Positions 54,837 to 61,613 of a stretch of 64,000 bases of DNA are shown piece after piece. How positions within the stretch are numbered: position 1 is the stretch's first letter; each line of letters starts with the position of its first letter. Position numbers and translations under genes: made by a program. Under the pieces are notes generated by a model that did no database searches, was not told where the DNA came from, and saw only the letters and a list, made by a program, of their open reading frames with translations. Source of the DNA: Bacillus sp. ISL-18. GTDB lineage: Bacteria; Bacillota; Bacilli; Bacillales; Cytobacillaceae. The stretch is taken from positions 957,438 through 1,021,437 of the forward strand of contig NZ_JAGGQG010000002.1 in NCBI RefSeq assembly GCF_018613415.1, given 5' to 3'.

Positions 54837-55121
54837 ATGGTTCACTTTCTCTATTATGTTACACCTTTCATAACGGCGTTTATTGTATTTGGCACCTTTT
54901 TTCTATATAAGAAGCCAACTATTTTGAGAAACAAAACCAACTATTATCATGCTTTGGCAGAATTAGAAAAAGATCCCCAAAATGAGGAATTAAAATTAAT
55001 AGCCAGGGAATTTGGCCGGAAATTTTATGGATCTGCAAGAATCACTGGAATTGCGACAACGTTTGACGAGACAATCATAAATTGTGAAATTATCGTATCA
55101 TGCGAAAACGATGAAAAGTAA
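54837..55121 (+). CDS. Small membrane protein of unknown function
   Basis: A 94-residue protein with one N-terminal membrane segment (HFLYYVTPFITAFIVFGTFF) and a charged cytoplasmic part (ALAELEKDPQNEELKLIARE, then FGRKFYGSARITG). The ATG at 54837 follows AAGGAG at 7 bases. The stop is followed by a GGGGG/CCCCC terminator with a long T-run, so it forms a single-gene unit. I do not recognise a family. It lies between the GH28 gene and the TRAP operon, but no functional link is visible. Confidence 0.6.
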   Translation: MVHFLYYVTPFITAFIVFGTFFLYKKPTILRNKTNYYHALAELEKDPQNEELKLIAREFGRKFYGSARITGIATTFDETIINCEIIVSCENDEK

Positions 55122-55123
55122 AA

Positions 55124-55158
55124 TGGGGGAAAATCGATAACCCCCGTTTTTTTTTTTT
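55124..55158 (+). terminator. Terminator after the small membrane protein
   Basis: GGGGG (55125-55129) pairs with CCCCC (55141-55145), then a run of 12 or more T. Confidence 0.8.
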
Positions 55159-55322
55159 TAAGTGAGTATTTTTCGAAAATTCACTCACCTACCTAAAAAA
55201 AGTATAAAAAAATCTAAAATCAGCACGGTTTTCTATCGGAATGAAAACATTTACAATAAGATTAAGAAAGCACTTACAAAACAGAAAAGTTAAAAAAAAC
55301 AAAAAAGGGGGAGGGTTTACTT

Positions 55323-55820
55323 GTGAAAGTGCTGAAACGATTTTTTTTACTGATAGATACTCTTTTTGAAAAAGTGGCTTTAGGCTCACTTATCGCCATG
55401 ATTATTATCGTAACTCTTCAAGTTTTTACTCGAAAGTTGTTTAATTATGTTATTTCTTGGTCCGAAGAAGTAACGCTATTATTGCTTTGCTGGTTTTCTT
55501 TTATGGGAATTGCCATTGGCATTCGTGAGAAATTGCATTTGTCGATTGAATCCTTTACCTCAAAACTACCTCCAGCGGTTATTAAGGTGATTGATAAAGT
55601 GGTGCTGCTTGCGACGATCGCTTTTGGTTTCTATTTATTGAAATACGGCTGGGACTTTACCGTTTTAATGAAGGACTCCACGCTACCGGCAACCAAATTA
55701 TCGAACAGCTGGGCATACGCGGTTATGCCGATTACAGGATTCATGATGATCATTTATGCTTTCTTGCAGTTAATAGGCATTGACACGAAGCGACATAAGA
55801 TTGAAGGGAGTGGGCACTAA
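55323..55820 (+). CDS. TRAP transporter small membrane subunit (DctQ-type)
   Basis: A 165-residue protein with four hydrophobic segments and the DctQ hallmark YVISWSEEVTLLLLCWFSFM followed by GIAIGIREKLHLSIE. It pairs with the large DctM subunit encoded next. The start is GTG with GGGGGAGGG upstream. Weak cre-like sequences (TGAAAACATTTACA at 55242, AGAAAGCACTTACA nearby) lie in front, but both lack the central CG. First gene of the dctQ-dctM-dctP order, which is one of the usual TRAP layouts. Confidence 0.9.
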   Translation: MKVLKRFFLLIDTLFEKVALGSLIAMIIIVTLQVFTRKLFNYVISWSEEVTLLLLCWFSFMGIAIGIREKLHLSIESFTSKLPPAVIKVIDKVVLLATIAFGFYLLKYGWDFTVLMKDSTLPATKLSNSWAYAVMPITGFMMIIYAFLQLIGIDTKRHKIEGSGH

Positions 55821-55821
55821 C

Positions 55822-57117
55822 ATGGATACATCAATGGTCGCTATCATTATTCTACTGGCAAGCTTTGTTCTTATGCTGGTATTCCGGTTTCCGGTAGCCC
55901 TTTCCTTAGCAGGTTCTACCGTTATCACCATGCTGTATTTGAACATTCCACTTGAAGTGGTTGGACAACGAATGATTCAAGGAGTTAACTCTTTCGCATT
56001 GCTAACGATACCATTCTTCATTTTGGCAGGGCAATTGATGAATGAGGGTGGTTTGGCCGTTCGTTTAATTAACCTCGCTATGCTAGCGGTAGGCCGGGTC
56101 CGCGGCGGCTTGGCTATGGTCAACGTCCTTGCCTGCCTGCTGTTTGGAAATATCTCAGGATCTGCTGCGGCGGACGTATCGTCGATTGGATCTGTTATGA
56201 TTCCAATGATGAAGAAAAAAGGATACAGTAAGGAGTTTGCCACAGGTTTAACAACCGCAGCTGCTATTCAGGGTGTTGTAGTTCCGCCAAGTCACAACTT
56301 GATTTTATATTCTCTGGCTTCGGGCGGTGTATCGATTGCCACCTTATTTATGGCGGGGGTGGTACCAGGAATTCTAATCTGTATTGCTCTTATGATTGCA
56401 AGCCGTATCATGGCTATCCGTCAAGGGTTCACTCAAACTCAGGTCGTTGACAAAAAGGATGTTCCAAAGGTAATCAAGGAGGGAATCATCTCCATCATGC
56501 CGGTTGTGATTATTCTGGGTGGGATTTTCTCAGGCTGGTTTACGGCATCCGAATCAGGTGCTATAGCTGTATTATATGCAGTTATTGTCACATTCTTCTA
56601 CTTTAAGGAAATTCCGTTCAGTCGGATGGGGGGCATCCTGCTTCGGACATTCCGGACGGTTTCCATGGTCTTGTTCTTAATTGCAGCTTCCAATGCTTTA
56701 AGTTATTTACTGGCATACCTGCAAATCCCATCAATGGTGACAAATTCTTTGTTAACCATCTCTGATAATCCGATTATTATTTTATTGATTATTAATGTTT
56801 TGCTTCTCCTCCTTGGATGCGGGATGGATATGGCACCGCTAATCTTAATCATGACGCCAATCTTACTCCCAGTTGTCCAATCACTAGGCATGGATCCTGT
56901 CCATTTTGGAATCATTTTAATGTTGAACTTGGGGATTGGACTTTTGACCCCTCCAGTTGGAACCGTTCTATTCATAGGATGTGCGCTCAGCGACGTCCCA
57001 ATCATGAAAGGTGCCAAGGCAATGGCGCCGTTTGGATTGATACTCGTTGCAGCTTTGATCGTTTTAACCTATATACCGTCTATCACTTTATGGCTACCTC
57101 ATTTAATAGGTAACTAA
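55822..57117 (+). CDS. TRAP transporter large permease subunit (DctM-type)
   Basis: A 431-residue permease with about 12 membrane segments. The FALLTIPFFILAGQLMNEGG stretch and GNISGSAAADVSSIGSVMIP are classic DctM signatures. It uses a sodium or proton gradient to import an organic acid delivered by the DctP protein. The start at 55822 comes one base after the dctQ stop; the frame reads 14 codons back into dctQ but that start is not needed. In this island the cargo is likely a galacturonate-containing oligosaccharide or unsaturated uronate. Confidence 0.92.
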   Translation: MDTSMVAIIILLASFVLMLVFRFPVALSLAGSTVITMLYLNIPLEVVGQRMIQGVNSFALLTIPFFILAGQLMNEGGLAVRLINLAMLAVGRVRGGLAMVNVLACLLFGNISGSAAADVSSIGSVMIPMMKKKGYSKEFATGLTTAAAIQGVVVPPSHNLILYSLASGGVSIATLFMAGVVPGILICIALMIASRIMAIRQGFTQTQVVDKKDVPKVIKEGIISIMPVVIILGGIFSGWFTASESGAIAVLYAVIVTFFYFKEIPFSRMGGILLRTFRTVSMVLFLIAASNALSYLLAYLQIPSMVTNSLLTISDNPIIILLIINVLLLLLGCGMDMAPLILIMTPILLPVVQSLGMDPVHFGIILMLNLGIGLLTPPVGTVLFIGCALSDVPIMKGAKAMAPFGLILVAALIVLTYIPSITLWLPHLIGN

Positions 57118-57183
57118 ACAGTTGGTTTTAAAGAAATATCAAATAAATTAGATCAAATTTTTTAATTGGGGAAGGGGATCATG

Positions 57184-58218
57184 ATGAAAAAATCAAAAAA
57201 ACGTTTTTCCTTTGTAATGAGTGCAATCCTTGGGTCAAGTTTAATTCTTGGAGCATGCGGAGGCGGGAATACTGCTAAAACAACTGCAGAAAAAGGGTCA
57301 AAATCGGAAGGGAAAACATTGTCTTTCCGTTTAGCAGATACACACCCAGACAATTATCCTACTGTATTGGGAGATAAGAAATTTGCTGAGCTTGTTAACG
57401 AAAAATCAGATGGCCGTATTAAAATTACCGTATTTCCAAATAGTCAGCTTGGCGATGAGAAATCGGTCATTGAACAAGTTCAATTAGGAGCAGTTGAATT
57501 CACGCGTGTTAGTACCGGACCTTTGGCTGAATTTAGTAAGCCACTGGGTGTATTCAGTCTCCCATATATTTTTGACAATTCCGAACACGAATGGAATTTC
57601 TTGAATAGTGAAAAAGGCCAACAATTGTTAAAAGACTTAGAATCTTCCAAAATGGTTGGACTTGCCTATTATGATTCCGGTGCCCGCAGCTTCTATTCTA
57701 CTAAACCGATAAAGAGTGTCGAGGATCTAAAAGGACAAAAAATCCGTGTACAACAGAATCAGATAAATATAGACCTGATGGAAGCACTTGGTGCCAATGC
57801 AACTCCAATGGCGTACGGGGAAGTTTTTAGTTCCCTTCAGACAGGTGTAATCGATGCAGCGGAAAACAACACACCAAGTTACGTTTCCGCCAACCACTAT
57901 CAAGTAGCAAAGAATTTGGTACTTGACGGCCACCAGCGTGTGCCGGAAGCTTTACTTGCAAGTAAAGCTGTTTGGGATAAATTAAGCGACAAGGATAAAA
58001 AGATTATCCAAGAAGCCGCTAAAGAATCAGTAGAAACAGAACGTAAAGAGTGGGAAAATATGGAGAAGGACTCTGAGAAGAAAATTAAAGACGCTGGGGT
58101 AACCATTGTTGAGGTAAAGGATCTTAAACCTTGGCAGAAAAAAGTTAAACCTGTAATCGATAAATATCGTTCTGAATATGGCGACATTCTAGATGCAATC
58201 GATCAGGCAAGAAAATAA
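57184..58218 (+). CDS. TRAP transporter substrate-binding lipoprotein (DctP-type)
   Basis: A 344-residue binding protein with a lipobox (SLILGAC) after a 20-residue signal. The DctP core includes LADTHPDNYPTVLGDKKFAE, the carboxylate-binding Arg in YYDSGARSFYST, QKIRVQQNQINIDLMEALGA and GVIDAAENNTPSYVS. DctP proteins hold the substrate carboxylate with that Arg; uronates are common ligands of this branch. ATG at 57181 or 57184 can serve, both behind GGGGAAGGGG. It ends the three-gene TRAP operon and lies just before the two-component system, which suggests pectin-fragment uptake. Confidence 0.92.
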   Translation: MKKSKKRFSFVMSAILGSSLILGACGGGNTAKTTAEKGSKSEGKTLSFRLADTHPDNYPTVLGDKKFAELVNEKSDGRIKITVFPNSQLGDEKSVIEQVQLGAVEFTRVSTGPLAEFSKPLGVFSLPYIFDNSEHEWNFLNSEKGQQLLKDLESSKMVGLAYYDSGARSFYSTKPIKSVEDLKGQKIRVQQNQINIDLMEALGANATPMAYGEVFSSLQTGVIDAAENNTPSYVSANHYQVAKNLVLDGHQRVPEALLASKAVWDKLSDKDKKIIQEAAKESVETERKEWENMEKDSEKKIKDAGVTIVEVKDLKPWQKKVKPVIDKYRSEYGDILDAIDQARK

Positions 58219-58323
58219 ATTATTTTGGAACAAAAGAAAAAATAATAAGAAGGACTATGCTTAGAATGATATCATAAAAGCATGGTCTTTCTTTTTATCA
58301 TATATATAGGAACAAGGTGAATT

Positions 58324-60171
58324 ATGCAAAGGTTTGTAAGACATGCTTTTGAGCGATTAATGAACGTGGTGCTTATGAAAGATAAGTCACTCGTTCGTAA
58401 GTTGTTTATTTTTTCTGCACTGCTTGTTGTTGTCCCAATTGGCTTTATTGGATTTTTTTTCTACCAGAAATCTGTTGAGGTGCTTGAGAATGAAGCACGT
58501 TCATACAGCTGGCAAATCATCAGACAGGTAAACACGCATATCGAATATTATGTGGGTGATTTTGAGATTGATATATTAAAAATTTTAAACAACCAGACGC
58601 TCGATGGGTTTCTTCAAATGAATACCCAAGAGGAATTTGTGTCGAGTGGAATGGAAGCCAATGTCAAGAGCATGTTGAAAAATGCTGCCTACTCAAGATC
58701 GGATATAGCCAATATCACCATATCCGTAAATAATGTAGCTACTGTCGATGCACTAGATGTCCGCTACAATCGTTTTCAACCGGTAGAGTCCTTCCAACCG
58801 GATTTCTTTCAAAAAATCTTACCGGATACGGCTGAACCTGTTATTTTCACGCGAACACTTTCGGATGGTGAAGACAAGGTCCATGTTATATCCATTGCAA
58901 GAAGGTTGTTTAGCCCGAAGACTCTGAAACCAATCGGTTATATCGTGATGGATGTAAACTTTAAGCGATTTAAGGAAATTGCGAGCCAGGTAAATATAGG
59001 CCATTCTGGATTTATGTATATCATTGATTCACGGGGGAATTACGTCTATAATCCGAATTTTTCTAAATTGGGAAAAAAGGCTTCTCTTCAAAATATGAAA
59101 GAGATTCTTTACGGGGAAAGTGGATCTTTTCTCACAAGCGGAGCGGACAAAGATTTACTCACTTATACCCATTCTGGGTTTCTTGGATGGACTGTCATTA
59201 CATCCATTCCCTATAATGAACTTATCAAGAGTTCGGTTTATATCAGAAACACCATTTTTATTACGATTCTCTTTACCTTGTTGATTGCCTCCATTCTTGG
59301 AGTAGGTTTATCAAGCAGTATCATTAAGCCGATAAGACGGCTGCAAGGGATGATGAAGCGAGTGGAAAAAGGTGATTTTAGCGGACAAGTGAAGGTAGTA
59401 TCCAAAGATGAGATTGGTGAACTGACCCAGGGGTTCAATAAAATGCTGGACCGTTTAAAAGAACTTGTAAATGAGGTTTATTTTTCTAAAATCCGGGAAA
59501 CGGAAATGCTGTTCCGCCAAAAAGAAATTGAACTAAAAGCACTTCAGGCACAAATCAATCCACATTTTTTGTTTAATTCCCTCGAAACGATTCGTGGAAT
59601 GGCGTTAGAAAATGGTGAAGACAATATATCAGATATATCCACATCATTGGCAAAGTTATTACGTTATAATATAAATAATAACTCTCAAACCGTTTTGTTG
59701 GAGGAAGAAATTCATCATACGAATGTTTACCTTCGAATTCAGAAATACCGTTTTGATGAAAAATTGGAGTACGAATTCTTAATACCAGAATGGGCGAAAA
59801 AGCAAACAATTGCCAAATTCTCCATTCAGCCGATTGTTGAAAACTCGTTTAAGCATGGGATTGAACCTTCCGGCGGCAAATCTAAAATCAGTATAACGGC
59901 GATACAGATATCGGTTGATGCTTATATCATTAAAATTCAGGACAATGGAATAGGAATTTCTCCGGAGAAGTTGGAAGAAATTCGACGAAATTTAAGACAG
60001 AAGGATGTAATGGAAGGGGGGCCAGGAATCGGTATGGTGAATGTACATCGAAGAATTGTAAACCTTTTCGGAGAGGAATATGGTATTAGCGTACAAAGCA
60101 GTCCAGGAAGCGGAGCCGTTATTATTATTCGCCTGCCGTTAATCATGCACATTGGGCAAGCTGGTTCATAA
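58324..60171 (+). CDS. YesM-type sensor histidine kinase
   Basis: A 615-residue membrane kinase. There are two membrane segments (~27-48 and ~300-325) that flank a ~250-residue external dCache-like domain, then HAMP (SSIIKPIRRLQGMMKRVEKG), a His_kinase domain with the phospho-His in QAQINPHFLFNSLETIR and an ATPase domain with IQDNGIGISPEKL and PGIGMVNVHRRI. This is the LytS/YesM branch. In B. subtilis YesMN controls rhamnogalacturonan genes; here the kinase sits between the TRAP operon and further pectin genes. The start at 58324 follows AACAAGGTG. Confidence 0.9.
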   Translation: MQRFVRHAFERLMNVVLMKDKSLVRKLFIFSALLVVVPIGFIGFFFYQKSVEVLENEARSYSWQIIRQVNTHIEYYVGDFEIDILKILNNQTLDGFLQMNTQEEFVSSGMEANVKSMLKNAAYSRSDIANITISVNNVATVDALDVRYNRFQPVESFQPDFFQKILPDTAEPVIFTRTLSDGEDKVHVISIARRLFSPKTLKPIGYIVMDVNFKRFKEIASQVNIGHSGFMYIIDSRGNYVYNPNFSKLGKKASLQNMKEILYGESGSFLTSGADKDLLTYTHSGFLGWTVITSIPYNELIKSSVYIRNTIFITILFTLLIASILGVGLSSSIIKPIRRLQGMMKRVEKGDFSGQVKVVSKDEIGELTQGFNKMLDRLKELVNEVYFSKIRETEMLFRQKEIELKALQAQINPHFLFNSLETIRGMALENGEDNISDISTSLAKLLRYNINNNSQTVLLEEEIHHTNVYLRIQKYRFDEKLEYEFLIPEWAKKQTIAKFSIQPIVENSFKHGIEPSGGKSKISITAIQISVDAYIIKIQDNGIGISPEKLEEIRRNLRQKDVMEGGPGIGMVNVHRRIVNLFGEEYGISVQSSPGSGAVIIIRLPLIMHIGQAGS

Positions 60172-60227
60172 CAAAAGATATTTCTCCGAGATTTTCTAAA
60201 AAATGATTACTTTTGGGAAGTGATAGC

Positions 60228-60974
60228 ATGTATACGATACTTCTGGTCGATGATGAGAAATGGGTTCGAACTGCACTTCGACATACGATCGCTAAGACAG
60301 GGCTCTCCTTTAATGTAATTGGTGAATGCTCCAATGGATTGGAAGCTATGGATTTTTTAAAGGAACAAGCTGTTGATTTGGTAATGACAGATGTGCGGAT
60401 GTCCGTGATGGATGGGTTGTCCTTTGTGACCACATTGGCAAACGGTGAACATCAGACAGATTGTATTATGATCAGCGGCTACGATGATTTTAAGTATGTA
60501 CAACATGGCCTTCGTTCAGGTGTATTTGACTACCTGCTTAAGCCTGTAGATTTGGATGAGATGAAGGAATGCTTGGAAAACTGGGTGAACCATCGCCTGA
60601 ACAATGAGCATTCAGCAAAAAACTCGGTAAAAGAGGCAGACCCATCAGAATTATCCACGGTTGAGAGAGTCATTAAATACGTCCACAGTAAAGTTCCGGG
60701 TGAAGTCACTTTAACAGAAGCTGCAAACTACGTCAATTTGAATCCAAGTTATCTAAGTAAGCTTTTTAAAGACAAAACAGAGCAAAACTTTGTAGACTTC
60801 GTTCTTAAAATCCGTATGAATGAAGCAAGGCACCTGCTTGTATCGACCTCCTTAAGAGTTAGTGAAATAGCTGACAGGCTGGGATATTCCGATATAACCT
60901 ATTTTAGTAATTTGTTTAAGCGTAAAACTGGTGTAACTCCATCTGAATACCGAAAGAGTGTACGTACGAATTAA
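60228..60974 (+). CDS. YesN-type response regulator with AraC output
   Basis: A 248-residue response regulator. The receiver domain has LVDDEKWVR, the phospho-Asp in DLVMTDVRMSVMDG and the Lys in DYLLKPVDLDE. A C-terminal AraC-type double helix-turn-helix follows (LTEAANYVNLNPSYLSKLFK; IADRLGYSDITYFSNLFKRK). At 248 residues it is shorter than many YesN proteins (~360-540), since the middle linker is small. The ATG at 60228 has GGGAAG upstream. It is 57 bases after the kinase gene, and together they probably activate the pectin transport and degradation genes. Confidence 0.92.
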   Translation: MYTILLVDDEKWVRTALRHTIAKTGLSFNVIGECSNGLEAMDFLKEQAVDLVMTDVRMSVMDGLSFVTTLANGEHQTDCIMISGYDDFKYVQHGLRSGVFDYLLKPVDLDEMKECLENWVNHRLNNEHSAKNSVKEADPSELSTVERVIKYVHSKVPGEVTLTEAANYVNLNPSYLSKLFKDKTEQNFVDFVLKIRMNEARHLLVSTSLRVSEIADRLGYSDITYFSNLFKRKTGVTPSEYRKSVRTN

Positions 60975-61073
60975 AAAATGGGAGAAGGAATTTACGGGGC
61001 GTGTAACCATTATTAGAATAAAACTGTGTGGATTTTAGTTGTTTTATAGATTAACTGATAAGAGGTGATTGAC

Positions 61074-61397
61074 TTGTTTTTCTTTGGAAAGAATGAGCAA
61101 ATTGTGGATGCGGGAGAAGGTGCTAAAAGGAAACTTTTAGGAAGAGGCGGCAGCCTCATGATGGCAGAAGTAAGTTTTCAGAAGGATGCAATTGGTGCCA
61201 TTCATTCTCACCCCCATGAACAGGTTTGTTATATTGTTCAAGGAAGTTTTGAGTTTCGTTTGGATGGAAAGATTCAACGAGTGGAAAAAGGGGACAGCAT
61301 TTACGTCCCCTCAAATACCTTGCACGGGGTAAGGGCCCTTGAAGATAATTCGATTATATTGGACGTTTTTACACCGCAGCGGGAAGATTTTGTTTGA
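61074..61397 (+). CDS. kdgF: KdgF-like cupin (unsaturated uronate processing)
   Basis: A 107-residue single-domain cupin. The metal motif HSHPHEQVCYIVQGSFEF and the distal His in SNTLHGVRALED fit KdgF. KdgF turns 4,5-unsaturated galacturonate, made by pectate lyases, into its linear keto form, which then goes to KduI. The TTG at 61074 is chosen since AAGAGGTG lies 6 bases before it and the protein then starts MFFFGKNEQIVDAG; the GTG at 61065 overlaps the ribosome site. It is next to the two-component system and upstream of an exo-type GH28 gene. Confidence 0.8.
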   Translation: MFFFGKNEQIVDAGEGAKRKLLGRGGSLMMAEVSFQKDAIGAIHSHPHEQVCYIVQGSFEFRLDGKIQRVEKGDSIYVPSNTLHGVRALEDNSIILDVFTPQREDFV

Positions 61398-61410
61398 TGT
61401 TTGATATTAA

Positions 61411-61443
61411 AACTTTATCCCTTGATAGGGATGGAGTTTTTTT
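61411..61443 (+). terminator. Terminator after the KdgF-like gene
   Basis: AACTTTATCCC and GGGATGGAGTT form a stem with one mismatch and a TTGATA loop; TTTTTT follows. Confidence 0.75.
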
Positions 61444-61536
61444 ATTTAAAAGGAGGAAGGTTGATTGAGTCTACTAAACAAAATGAAAAAACACATAAAG
61501 ATTTTATGTAAAAATCTAAAAATATTTTATTAACTA

Positions 61537-61550
61537 AGAAAACGTTTCCA
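61537..61550 (+). promoter_or_regulatory. cre box before the second GH28 gene
   Basis: AGAAAACGTTTCCA matches the cre pattern except for its first base. It is 64 bases before the start codon. Confidence 0.65.
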
Positions 61551-61613
61551 TCTATAATGGAATATTAAGAAGGGAGGAAGCTTTTAGAAAACAGATGAAA
61601 GGTGGAAACATAG

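Noticed and set aside
55242..55280. cre boxes before the TRAP operon.
   Set aside because: TGAAAACATTTACA and AGAAAGCACTTACA lack the central CG, so they are not listed as features.
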